From positions 124,001 through 188,000 of the forward strand of contig NZ_JBHYFV010000002.1 of the NCBI RefSeq assembly GCF_051859345.1: DNA of 64,000 nt, read 5' to 3'. The notes beneath the pieces are model-generated. The model did no database searches. It was not told the DNA's origin and saw only the letters and a program-made list of their open reading frames with translations. Of this stretch, positions 8,500 through 16,058 are shown in pieces. The stretch comes from Marivita sp051859345. GTDB lineage: Bacteria; Pseudomonadota; Alphaproteobacteria; Rhodobacterales; Rhodobacteraceae. How positions within the stretch are numbered: position 1 is the first letter of the stretch; the number at the start of each line of letters is the position of its first letter. The translations under genes were made by a program, and so were the position numbers.

Positions 8500-9395
8500 G
8501 CGACAACCTGCGCGGAAGCCTGTTCATGGTCCTCGCCATGCTGGGCTTTGCCATTGAAGACGCGTTCTTCAAGGCGGCCACCGGCACGGGCGATGTGTCT
8601 GCCGGTGTCGGGACGATGCTTTTCGGGCTTTTCGGCATAGGCTTTTTCGTTCTGTACGCACTCTGGATCAGGGAACCGCTGGTCAGCCGCGCTTATATCG
8701 AAGGCCCGCTCTTGATCCGGTCGGCCTTTGAAATCCTCGGGCGGCTGTTCTTCGCTCTCAGTCTTGCTTTTGCTCCTCTGTCCACGACCTCCGCGATCCT
8801 TCAGGCCGCACCCCTCGTTGTTACGCTTGGTGCTGTTATCGTCCTCAAGGAAAAAGTCGGCCTGCGCCGCTGGATGGCGATGGCTGTTGGATTTTTCGGT
8901 GTTCTGCTGATCCTGCGCCCCACCCCGTCGGGCTTTGACGCAACTGCGATCTTCGCGGTTCTGGGGATGATCGGGTTTGCGGGTCGTGATCTGATGACCC
9001 GTGCCAGCCCGCCCGAAGTGTCCGCAACGCAGCTTGGCATTCTGGGGTTTCTGATGGTCTTTATTGCCGGTGTGGTGATTGCCCTTTTCGAAAACGGGCC
9101 ACTGTCAGCCCCCAGTCTTCCGGCTTTGTCGATGCTCATGGGCACAGGCCTAGCTGGACTTGTCGGGTACAGCGCGCTGACCAAGGCGATGCGGACGGGC
9201 GAAGTGTCCGTCGTTGCACCCTTCCGCTATGCGCGGCTTCTGATCGCCCTCGTCTTTGCCTATCTCATCTTCGGTGAACGCCCGGACAGCCTCACACTGA
9301 TCGGGGCCGCCCTGATTGTCGGCAGTGGCGTCTACACCCTTGTGCGCAGCGGCCGCAAAGACAGGGCTGGCTCTGCACCCCGATCTGGCGTATGA
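8496..9395 (+). CDS. DMT-family (EamA) membrane transporter
   Basis: This 299-aa protein has about ten hydrophobic helices arranged as two EamA repeats, the architecture of drug/metabolite exporters. The substrate cannot be told from sequence. Translation appears to start at a TTG (8496) that overlaps the rnc stop codon (TTGA), giving MSDNLRGSLFMVLAMLGFAIED. The second repeat contains LAGLVGYSALTKAMRTGEVSVVAPFRYARLL, characteristic of the family. It interrupts the otherwise standard rnc-era pair. A second EamA protein is at 26213. Confidence 0.85.
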   Translation: MSDNLRGSLFMVLAMLGFAIEDAFFKAATGTGDVSAGVGTMLFGLFGIGFFVLYALWIREPLVSRAYIEGPLLIRSAFEILGRLFFALSLAFAPLSTTSAILQAAPLVVTLGAVIVLKEKVGLRRWMAMAVGFFGVLLILRPTPSGFDATAIFAVLGMIGFAGRDLMTRASPPEVSATQLGILGFLMVFIAGVVIALFENGPLSAPSLPALSMLMGTGLAGLVGYSALTKAMRTGEVSVVAPFRYARLLIALVFAYLIFGERPDSLTLIGAALIVGSGVYTLVRSGRKDRAGSAPRSGV

Positions 9396-9423
9396 GGCCG
9401 GACTTCTGGATATGGATGTTGCT

Positions 9424-10332
9424 ATGACCACCCGCGCCGGTTTCGTCGCTTTGATCGGAGAGCCCAATGCGGGCAAATCCACGCTGACCAATCAGATGGT
9501 CGGCGCGAAAGTGTCCATCGTCACCCACAAGGTGCAGACCACCCGCGCGCGCATTCGTGGCGTTGCCATGGAAGGCGATGCGCAGATCGTTCTGGTGGAC
9601 ACACCCGGCCTGTTCAAACCCCGCCGCCGTCTGGACCGTGCAATGGTTGCCGCCGCATGGAGCGGGGCATCGGATGCCGATATCGTCGTGCTGCTGATCG
9701 AAGCGCATCGCGGCATCACCGAAGGCGTCGAAGCGATCCTTGAAAACCTTGGCGAAGTGGTGGGCAAACGTCCCGTTGCGCTGGCCATCAACAAGATCGA
9801 CCGCGTCGAGGCGCCAAGGCTCTTGGCGCTGACACAACAGATGAACGAGAAGTTTCCCTTTACCGAAACCTTCCTGATCTCGGCCGAAAAGGGGCATGGC
9901 GTGAAAGCCTTGCGCAAGTGGTTGGCAGCAGAACTGCCCGAGAGCCCGTGGCTGTATCCCGAAGACCAGATCGCAGACCTGCCCCTGCGCATGATCGCCG
10001 CGGAAATGACGCGCGAAAAGTTGACCCTGCGGCTGCATCAGGAATTGCCCTACCAATTGACGGTAGAGACCGAAAGCTGGGAAGAACGCGACGACGGGTC
10101 AGCCCGGATCGACCAGATCATCTATGTCGTGCGCGATGGTCACAAGGGTATCGTTCTTGGCAACAAGGGCGAAACCATCAAGGCGATCAGCAAAGCCGCG
10201 CGCGAGGAACTGGAAGAGTTCCTTGGCCGCCGCATTCACCTTTTCATGCAGGTGAAGGTGCGCGAGAAATGGCTGGACGAGGCCGAGCGCTATTCCGAGA
10301 TGGGTCTGAATTTCAAGGACGGCAATGGCTGA
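9424..10332 (+). CDS. era: GTPase Era
   Basis: Era binds 16S rRNA and is needed for 30S subunit maturation. From the ATG at 9424 the product is 302 aa and starts MTTRAGFVALIGEPNAGKST, with the G1 loop at about residues 12-20. G3 is DTPG (about 59-62) and G4 is NKID. The C-terminal KH domain contains GNKGETIKAISKAAREELEEFLG. An in-frame ATG four codons earlier (9412) is an alternative start; I prefer 9424 because known Era proteins start close to the G1 loop. It overlaps the next gene by 8 nt. Confidence 0.94.
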   Translation: MTTRAGFVALIGEPNAGKSTLTNQMVGAKVSIVTHKVQTTRARIRGVAMEGDAQIVLVDTPGLFKPRRRLDRAMVAAAWSGASDADIVVLLIEAHRGITEGVEAILENLGEVVGKRPVALAINKIDRVEAPRLLALTQQMNEKFPFTETFLISAEKGHGVKALRKWLAAELPESPWLYPEDQIADLPLRMIAAEMTREKLTLRLHQELPYQLTVETESWEERDDGSARIDQIIYVVRDGHKGIVLGNKGETIKAISKAAREELEEFLGRRIHLFMQVKVREKWLDEAERYSEMGLNFKDGNG

Positions 10333-10663
10333 GGCCCGGCTGGCCAGCGGGTTCTGGGTACAGGCTTATCTGCGCCGTCTGTCGCTGTTCGACATTCCCG
10401 CCTTTGTCACAGCGCATGGCGACGACACCGCCGGGGCCATATTGGTCAAACTGAACACGCTGGACGGCCAGGCAAAGGCATTCATGCGCCAATATGACCT
10501 GATGACCGGGGCGCGCGCATGGCAGGTTCTCGCGGACGGTTCTGAACCTGATGTCGATTCCAGTATCACCAACCAACGCAGTTTTGACAGTGACCTCTGG
10601 GTGATCGAGGTCGAGGATCGCGCCGGACGACATCTTCTGGATGAAGACGGGCTGTCGGGCTAA
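10325..10663 (+). CDS. DUF1491 family protein
   Basis: This small (112 aa) cytosolic protein matches the alphaproteobacterial DUF1491 family, with ARLASGFWVQAYLRRL at the start and FDSDLWVIEVEDRAGRHLLDE at the end. No function is known. Its ATG lies inside the era coding region (8-nt overlap) and recO follows 9 bp later, so it is co-transcribed with a ribosome-assembly GTPase and a repair factor. Confidence 0.85.
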   Translation: MAEARLASGFWVQAYLRRLSLFDIPAFVTAHGDDTAGAILVKLNTLDGQAKAFMRQYDLMTGARAWQVLADGSEPDVDSSITNQRSFDSDLWVIEVEDRAGRHLLDEDGLSG

Positions 10664-10672
10664 CATCGCGGC

Positions 10673-11419
10673 ATGGACTGGCGCGACACAGGTATCCTTC
10701 TCAGCAGCCGCCGACACGGCGAAAGTTCGATGATCATCGACGTGTTTACGCCCGAACGCGGGCGTCATGCGGGCGTGGTCCGTGGCGGCGCATCACGCAA
10801 GGTGGCCCCGACCCTGCAACCCGGCGCACAGCTTGACCTTGCATGGCGTGCCCGGCTTGAAGACCATCTGGGCAGCTTCACGGTAGAGCTCCAACGCTCC
10901 CGCGCCGCGATTGCCATGCAGAACCGGACCACGCTGGCCGGTCTGAACGCCACACTCGCGCTCTTGGCCTTTGTGCTGCCCGAACGCGAACCACATCCCG
11001 ACCTCTATGCACAGACCCAGAACCTGCTGGACCTGCTGGACCAGACAGACCTCTGGCCACTGGCCTACCTGCGCTGGGAAACCGCGCTTCTTGAGGATCT
11101 GGGATATGGCCTTGATCTGAGTCGCTGTGCTGTCACGGGCACAACGGACAACCTGATCTATGTCTCGCCAAAGTCCGGCCGCGCCGTATCCGCCAAAGGT
11201 GCAGGCGACTGGGCAGACCGGCTCTTGCCGCTGCCTCAGGCGTTGCGTGCCGGTGGCGCGACCGAAAATGCCGATATTGCCGCCGCCTTGGGCCTCACGG
11301 GGTATTTTCTGGAACATAAGCTGGCCGCAGATCAGGTGGGCAAACCGCTTCCAGATGCGCGGGCCCGATATCTTGATCTATTGAACCGCGTCGCGCCCTC
11401 GCCCAAACCAGCCCCCTAG
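10673..11419 (+). CDS. recO: DNA repair protein RecO
   Basis: RecO helps load RecA onto SSB-coated single-stranded DNA in the RecFOR pathway. The 248-aa protein starts MDWRDTGILLSSRRHGESSMIIDVFTPERGRHAGVVRGG, the N-terminal OB-fold. It continues with the helical region (LYAQTQNLLDLLD, LRWETALLEDLGYGLDLSRCAVTG). The four-Cys zinc site found in some RecO proteins is reduced here to a single Cys in SRCAVTG, as in many alphaproteobacteria. A 91-bp spacer to pgsA follows. Confidence 0.92.
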   Translation: MDWRDTGILLSSRRHGESSMIIDVFTPERGRHAGVVRGGASRKVAPTLQPGAQLDLAWRARLEDHLGSFTVELQRSRAAIAMQNRTTLAGLNATLALLAFVLPEREPHPDLYAQTQNLLDLLDQTDLWPLAYLRWETALLEDLGYGLDLSRCAVTGTTDNLIYVSPKSGRAVSAKGAGDWADRLLPLPQALRAGGATENADIAAALGLTGYFLEHKLAADQVGKPLPDARARYLDLLNRVAPSPKPAP

Positions 11420-11510
11420 GCAAAGCAGGCAGAGTGCGCCGCAGGTGAAGTTCCGAAAAACACCAAAACGCCGCCTTTTCAGTTTCACGCAGGCACGATA
11501 GGTAAAGGTC

Positions 11511-12170
11511 ATGACCATGACGGTGCCAAATATCCTGACTGTTCTGCGACTTCTGGCTGCGCCGGGATTGGCATTGATGTTTCTCTACTTTTCGCGCCCT
11601 GCGGCCGATTGGTTCGCCCTGATCCTGTTCGTTCTGGCCGCGGTCACCGACTGGTTCGACGGCTACCTCGCCCGCGCGTGGAAACAGGAAAGCAAACTGG
11701 GCGCGATGCTTGATCCGATTGCCGACAAGGCGATGGTGGTCATCGCTTTGATGGTGATCGTGGGCTATTCGTCGATGTCCCCCTGGCTGGTTCTGCCGGC
11801 CACATTCATCCTGTTCCGCGAAGTGTTTGTCTCTGGCCTGCGCGAATTCCTGGGCGATACGGCCGGCACTTTGAAGGTGACTCAACTGGCCAAGTGGAAA
11901 ACGACGCTGCAAATGGTCGCCATCGCGGTCCTGTTCGCGCAAGGCGTGTTCGAACACTACCTTGGCATGTCCACAATGGGGATGAGCCCCGAGATAATTC
12001 AGGGCGTGATGACAGGCGAAATCGAAGATCTGCATGGCCTTTGGTGGAAACACGCCGGTATGGTCTGGGCAGGGAATGTCGGCATCGTGCTTCTCTGGCT
12101 TGCGGCCTTCCTGACCCTGCTCACGGGTTGGGATTATTTCCGCAAGGCTGTGCCGTTTTTGAAGGATTGA
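11511..12170 (+). CDS. pgsA: CDP-diacylglycerol-glycerol-3-phosphate 3-phosphatidyltransferase
   Basis: PgsA makes phosphatidylglycerol phosphate, the committed step to phosphatidylglycerol and cardiolipin, in the inner membrane. The 219-aa protein carries the full CDP-alcohol phosphotransferase motif: Asp47, Asp50-Gly51, Ala54-Arg55, Gly64, Asp68 and Asp72, within TDWFDGYLARA and KLGAMLDPIADK. Five to six hydrophobic segments surround it. A longer loop (about 150-180) precedes the last helix. It could start at 11511 or two codons later at 11517. moaD starts 4 bp downstream. Confidence 0.93.
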   Translation: MTMTVPNILTVLRLLAAPGLALMFLYFSRPAADWFALILFVLAAVTDWFDGYLARAWKQESKLGAMLDPIADKAMVVIALMVIVGYSSMSPWLVLPATFILFREVFVSGLREFLGDTAGTLKVTQLAKWKTTLQMVAIAVLFAQGVFEHYLGMSTMGMSPEIIQGVMTGEIEDLHGLWWKHAGMVWAGNVGIVLLWLAAFLTLLTGWDYFRKAVPFLKD

Positions 12171-12174
12171 TCAG

Positions 12175-12420
12175 ATGGATGTTCTGTATTTTGCATGGGT
12201 CCGTGAACGGATCGGATTGCCCAAGGAAACGGTGACAACCGAAGCCGCCACCGTGACCGATCTGATCACCGAACTCCGCGCCCGCGAAGACCGGTATGAT
12301 CTTGCCTTTTCCGACCTGAGCGCGCTGCGCGTGGCCGTGGATCAGGAACTGACCGACTTTGACGCCTCGATCAAAGGCGCGCGGGAAGTGGCCTTCTTCC
12401 CGCCGATGACAGGCGGTTGA
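12175..12420 (+). CDS. moaD: Molybdopterin synthase sulfur-carrier subunit
   Basis: MoaD is the ubiquitin-like small subunit that carries thiocarboxylate sulfur to cyclic pyranopterin phosphate. The 81-aa protein begins MDVLYFAWVRERIG and ends with the required double glycine (PPMTGG), which MoeB adenylates. It is directly followed by moaE in an overlapping TGATG arrangement, so the two subunits are made together. Confidence 0.94.
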   Translation: MDVLYFAWVRERIGLPKETVTTEAATVTDLITELRAREDRYDLAFSDLSALRVAVDQELTDFDASIKGAREVAFFPPMTGG

Positions 12421-12866
12421 TGAGGGTCGTCGTTCAGGACGCGCCGTTCGATTTCGGCGCCGAGGCCGAGGCCTTTGCCAATGGCCGCCACGACATGGGG
12501 GCGATTGTCACCTTCACCGGCGTGGTGCGGGATTTTGGCAAGGGTGGGCTTGATGCAATGGAGATCGAACACTATCCCGGCATGACCCAAAAGGCGCTCG
12601 AGACCATTGCCGCCGAGGCTCGCGTGCGTTGGTCGCTGGGGGATGTTCTGGTGATTCACCGATACGGGCGGATGGAACCGGGCGATAAGATCATGATGGT
12701 CGCCACCGCTGCGCCGCATCGCAAGGACGCATTCGAAGCGGCGGAATACCTGATGGACTACCTCAAATCCCGCGCCCCGTTCTGGAAAAAGGAACACGCC
12801 GCGACCGGAGAAACCAGTTGGGTGGCCGCCAAAGACGAAGATGAAGACGCGCTGACGCGCTGGTAA
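12420..12866 (+). CDS. moaE: Molybdopterin synthase catalytic subunit
   Basis: MoaE pairs with MoaD to convert cyclic pyranopterin monophosphate to molybdopterin. I take the ATG at 12420, overlapping the moaD stop codon, as the start (148 aa, MRVVVQDAPFDFG). Family features are GAIVTFTGVVRDF, EIEHYPGMTQKALE, VLVIHRYGRMEPGD and the active-site Lys segment LKSRAPFWKKEH. Length is normal. The locus has only moaD and moaE, so the rest of the pathway must lie elsewhere. Confidence 0.94.
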   Translation: MRVVVQDAPFDFGAEAEAFANGRHDMGAIVTFTGVVRDFGKGGLDAMEIEHYPGMTQKALETIAAEARVRWSLGDVLVIHRYGRMEPGDKIMMVATAAPHRKDAFEAAEYLMDYLKSRAPFWKKEHAATGETSWVAAKDEDEDALTRW

Positions 12867-12883
12867 CTTGTACGGCTCGTGGT

Positions 12884-12904
12884 TTGGTCATATCAATTGA
12901 CCAC
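12884..12904. promoter_or_regulatory. Candidate operator of the FadR-type regulator
   Basis: An inverted repeat TGGTCA-N7-TGACCA (12885-12890 and 12898-12903) sits 21 bp before the start codon of the regulator gene. TGGT/ACCA half-sites are typical of FadR/PdhR-class GntR proteins, although their usual spacing is shorter, so autoregulation is plausible but unproven. Confidence 0.45.
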
Positions 12905-12924
12905 TTGTTTCAGTTGCGAGCATC

Positions 12925-13695
12925 ATGCCCTTTCAACCCGTCACGCCGGAAAAGCTGTCGACCTCGGTCACACGCCAGATTGAAAAGCTGATCCTTCAGG
13001 GCATCCTGCGCCCCGGCGAACGCCTGCCGTCCGAACGGGAATTGTCCGAGCGGTTGAACGTGTCCCGCCCGTCCCTGCGGGAATCCATCGCCGACCTGTC
13101 GGACCGTGGGCTTTTGACCAGCCGCGCGGGGGCCGGTGTGTTTGTGGCTGATGTCCTGGGATCCGCCTTTTCCGATGCGTTGATCCAGTTGTTCGCCAAC
13201 CATGACGAAGCCGTGTTCGACTATCTGTCGTTCCGCAAGGACATGGAAGGCTTGGCGGCCGAACGTGCGGCGCGGCTGGCCTCTGACACGGATCTCAAGG
13301 TGATCAACACCGTTTTCGAACGGATGGAGTCCGCGCATCAAAAGCGCAATCCGGCGGATGAAGCGGCCCTCGATGCCGAGTTTCACCTGTCCATCATCGA
13401 GGCCAGTCACAACGTCATCATGCTTCACATGATGCGATCAATGTATCAACTCTTGCGTGAAGGCGTGTTCTACAACCGTCAGATCATGTTCCGGCAACGC
13501 ACAACACGGGCGACGTTGCTGGACCAGCACCGTGCGATCAACGATGCCCTTCAGTCGCGTGAACCAGAGGACGCGCGGCAAGCGGTGGTCGATCACCTGA
13601 CCTATGTGGAATCCTGCCTCGCAGACAACCGCAAGGCAGAGGCACATGAGGCAGTGGCCCGGCAACGGTACCAACACACGGTTGCCAAAGGCTGA
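12925..13695 (+). CDS. GntR-family transcriptional regulator, FadR/FCD type
   Basis: This 256-aa regulator has an N-terminal winged helix (about 8-75; ERLPSERELSERLNVSRPSLRESIADLSDRGLL is the GntR recognition segment) and a C-terminal FCD ligand-binding domain. The FCD metal-site residues appear as D...H in EAALDAEFHLSIIEASHN plus later His residues, which suits an organic-acid effector in the PdhR/LldR group. No target operon is obvious: upstream is moaE, and downstream is a convergent aminotransferase gene. A candidate autoregulatory operator precedes it. Confidence 0.88.
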   Translation: MPFQPVTPEKLSTSVTRQIEKLILQGILRPGERLPSERELSERLNVSRPSLRESIADLSDRGLLTSRAGAGVFVADVLGSAFSDALIQLFANHDEAVFDYLSFRKDMEGLAAERAARLASDTDLKVINTVFERMESAHQKRNPADEAALDAEFHLSIIEASHNVIMLHMMRSMYQLLREGVFYNRQIMFRQRTTRATLLDQHRAINDALQSREPEDARQAVVDHLTYVESCLADNRKAEAHEAVARQRYQHTVAKG

Positions 13696-13738
13696 AATGC
13701 TTCAAAGCATTTCGCCAAAACCTTCGAAGGTTTTGGCG
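13695..13738. repeat. Tandem-hairpin element, copy A (bidirectional terminator position)
   Basis: Two adjacent hairpins lie between the convergent ends of the regulator and aminotransferase genes. The first is AAATGCTT-CA-AAGCATTT (13695-13712). The second is GCCAAAACCTT-CG-AAGGTTTTGGC (13714-13737), a perfect 11-bp stem. A second element with the same two-hairpin geometry but different stem sequences lies at 62002-62041. There is no long T tract, so it may stabilise or block transcripts rather than be a standard intrinsic terminator. Confidence 0.7.
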
Positions 13739-13739
13739 C

Positions 13740-15143
13740 CTAGCTGGACACGCGGGCCTTCATCAGACCGTCTTCCTTCAACTTCGCATGACACTCATCC
13801 AGCGACTGCCACGCCCGCGCAATCAACATGTCGATCTCTTCATGCGAAATCACAAGCGGCGGTGAAATGATCATCCGGTCGCCGACATGGCGCATGACGA
13901 GGTTGTTGGCGAAGCACCGTTCGCGACAGATGAACCCGACAGTCCCGGCATCCGCCTCAAACGCCGCGCGCGCATCTTTGTCCGGAGTGAGCGCAAGCGA
14001 CCCCATCATGCCAACGATCCTGGCTTCACCCACCAATGGATGGTCGGTCAGGCTTTCGAACTTTTGTTGCAGATAGGGTGCCGTCTTTTCCCGAACGCGT
14101 GTCACGATGCCCTCTTCGTCCAGAATACGAAGGTTCTCCAACGCCACCGCGCTGGCCACCGGGTGTCCGGAATAGGTGTACCCGTGGTTGAATTCGACCG
14201 AGTTGATCACCTCGGCCACCTCGTCACAGATGATCGACCCGCCAATCGGCTGGTAGCCCGACGACAACCCCTTGGCGATGGTCAGGATGTGCGGACGGAT
14301 GTTCATCGTCTGGCTGCCGAACCAGTTGCCGGTACGGCCAAAGCCGCAGATCACTTCATCCGCGATCAGCAGGATGCCATACTTGTCGACGATGCGCTGG
14401 ATTTCCGGCCAGTAGGTTTCCGGCGGCACGATCACGCCACCGGCACCCTGCACCGGTTCCGCGATGAAGGCGGCCACGCGATCCGGGCCCAGTTCTTCGA
14501 TGGCCGCCTCAAGTTGGCGCGCACGTTCAAGGCCGAATTCCTCGGGAGTCATGTCGCCACCTTCGGACCACCAGTCCGGCTGGTCGATGTGGTGAATATT
14601 CGGGATCGGCAGGCCGCCCTGCATGTGCATGCCCTTCATGCCGCCAAGGCTTCCCGACCCGACCGAAGATCCATGATAGGCATTCCATCGGGAAATCACG
14701 ATGTTGCGGTCGGGCTGGCCCTTGGTCGCCCAGTAGGTCCGCACCAGCCGCAGGTTTGTGTCGTTCGCCTCGGAACCGGATCCGGCAAAGAAGACCTGGT
14801 TGAAACCTTCCGGCGCCAACTCGGCCAGTTTTTGGGACAGCGCGATGGCTGGAACATGGGTCGTCTGGAAAAACGTGTTGTAATACGGAAGCTCTTCCAT
14901 CTGACGGGCTGCTGCCTGTGCCAGTTCCTTGCGGCCATAGCCGATATTCACGCACCACAGCCCCGCCATCGCATCCAGAATGCGGTTGCCGTCGCTGTCA
15001 TTGAGCCACACGCCATCCGCCCGCGTGATCACGCGGGCGCCTTTCTCGGCCAGCCCTGCACCGTGGGTGAAAGGGTGCATGTGATGCGCGGCGTCAAGCG
15101 CCTGCAATTCGGATGTGGGCATGTGGTTGGTGATCAAAGCCAT
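13740..15143 (-). CDS. Class III (omega) aminotransferase, probably polyamine-pyruvate
   Basis: This PLP-dependent aminotransferase (467 aa from the ATG at 15143, with AAAGGA about 8 nt upstream) resembles the SpuC-like putrescine/pyruvate group. Visible motifs are GSGSEANDTNLRLVRTYW (PLP phosphate binding), SRWNAYHGSSVGS, LIADEVICGFGRTG with the conserved Asp, and the Schiff-base Lys in ILTIAKGLSSGYQPIGG. Its place beside a PotFGHI-type importer, a GntR regulator and an amine-oxidising flavoprotein makes putrescine, spermidine or a related diamine the likely substrate. Taurine or beta-alanine cannot be excluded from sequence alone. Its upstream region shares a palindrome with the importer promoter. 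Confidence 0.9.
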   Translation of the reverse strand: MALITNHMPTSELQALDAAHHMHPFTHGAGLAEKGARVITRADGVWLNDSDGNRILDAMAGLWCVNIGYGRKELAQAAARQMEELPYYNTFFQTTHVPAIALSQKLAELAPEGFNQVFFAGSGSEANDTNLRLVRTYWATKGQPDRNIVISRWNAYHGSSVGSGSLGGMKGMHMQGGLPIPNIHHIDQPDWWSEGGDMTPEEFGLERARQLEAAIEELGPDRVAAFIAEPVQGAGGVIVPPETYWPEIQRIVDKYGILLIADEVICGFGRTGNWFGSQTMNIRPHILTIAKGLSSGYQPIGGSIICDEVAEVINSVEFNHGYTYSGHPVASAVALENLRILDEEGIVTRVREKTAPYLQQKFESLTDHPLVGEARIVGMMGSLALTPDKDARAAFEADAGTVGFICRERCFANNLVMRHVGDRMIISPPLVISHEEIDMLIARAWQSLDECHAKLKEDGLMKARVSS

Positions 15144-15177
15144 GGGGACAGATCCTTTCAAACAGGTTGCCGCCAAA

Positions 15178-15189
15178 ATATGATCAAAT
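15178..15189. promoter_or_regulatory. Candidate GntR operator upstream of the aminotransferase gene
   Basis: ATATGATCAAAT lies 35 bp upstream of the aminotransferase ATG, in the 64-bp gap after gntR. It matches the perfect palindrome ATTTGATCAAAT in front of potF (16000-16011) at 11 of 12 positions. A site shared by the two arms of one catabolic module suggests a common regulator, most simply the GntR protein encoded between them. Confidence 0.5.
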
Positions 15190-15207
15190 TATTCCAAGTC
15201 AATCGAA

Positions 15208-15879
15208 TCAGACCAGACCCTGACGGATTTGATCCATTCCCTGCGCGACGTCGCTTTCCATGGCAATCGCCGCGGCGTCGCCATCCCGCGTCACCAGCGC
15301 CGCAAGAACATCCTTGTGCCGATCCGGCAGGTTTCGTGTCCCGAACTGACCACACACAACCCGCAGCGACGGACCAAAGCGCAACCACAGCCTGTCCACC
15401 ATTTCCGTCAGGATCGGAGCCTGCGCCAGACCGTTCAGATCAACGTGAAAATGATGGTTTTCGACAAGATACCGATGTACATCGCCTCGCCGGATCGCCG
15501 CATCCAACCGCATGTCGATCTCTGTCAGGCGCGCCACGTCCTCTGGGGTCGCACGTTGGGCAGCACGACGCGCCAATTCCGGCTCAAGCGCCCTGCGCGC
15601 AATGGTCAACTCTCCGACCGCCTGTGCATCCAGTACCGGAACAGCGATTCGGCGATTGCCCAGGAATTCGAGCGCCCCTTCCGCCGTCAGTCGACGCAAC
15701 GCCTCACGCACCGGGGTCATTCCGACACCCAGCGCTTCGGTCAATCCCTGGATTGTGACGGGCTGCCCCGGCTCGAGTTCTCCGAACAGAACCTGATCGC
15801 GCAATTGACGATACACCAGTTCATGTGCGGGAAGACGCACAATTTCGGTCATAGGTTTCACTGATGTCCGACCGGTCAT
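15208..15879 (-). CDS. GntR-family regulator (FCD type) of the polyamine module
   Basis: This 223-aa regulator starts at the ATG at 15879, which has an AGGAG ribosome-binding site. The winged helix (ELVYRQLRDQVLFGELEPGQPVTIQGLTEALGVGMTPVREALRRL) is followed by an FCD domain with metal-ligand His residues in ENHHFHVDLN. It is transcribed toward the aminotransferase gene and divergently from potF, the classic place for a pathway regulator. Candidate operators lie on both sides. The effector is presumably a polyamine or catabolite. Confidence 0.88.
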   Translation of the reverse strand: MTGRTSVKPMTEIVRLPAHELVYRQLRDQVLFGELEPGQPVTIQGLTEALGVGMTPVREALRRLTAEGALEFLGNRRIAVPVLDAQAVGELTIARRALEPELARRAAQRATPEDVARLTEIDMRLDAAIRRGDVHRYLVENHHFHVDLNGLAQAPILTEMVDRLWLRFGPSLRVVCGQFGTRNLPDRHKDVLAALVTRDGDAAAIAMESDVAQGMDQIRQGLV

Positions 15880-15999
15880 CCCACTCCTCACAAACTGCCG
15901 CCGCTTTAGGCACAATGCCCAATAGGCGGCCCATGACAAGTCATCTTGCACGTTCATTCCGAGCGTGAAAACATGACAGCTATTGCCAGATCGGGCAAG

Positions 16000-16011
16000 A
16001 TTTGATCAAAT
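16000..16011. promoter_or_regulatory. Candidate GntR operator upstream of potF
   Basis: A perfect 12-bp palindrome, ATTTGATCAAAT, lies 48 bp before the potF start codon in the gntR-potF divergent region. It matches the site before the aminotransferase gene. The same bases also read TTGAT-N4-TTCAA, one mismatch from an FNR box, so an oxygen regulator is the main alternative reading. Confidence 0.5.
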
Positions 16012-16058
16012 TCAAATGCACGGGGCCGCAAGTGCCCCGGGATCAACGGGAGACTTTC

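Noticed and set aside
13887..15758. A 623-codon plus-strand frame
   Set aside because: It is antisense to the aminotransferase and GntR genes, is rich in His/Arg/Gln as typical for shadow frames in GC-rich DNA, and shows no domain.
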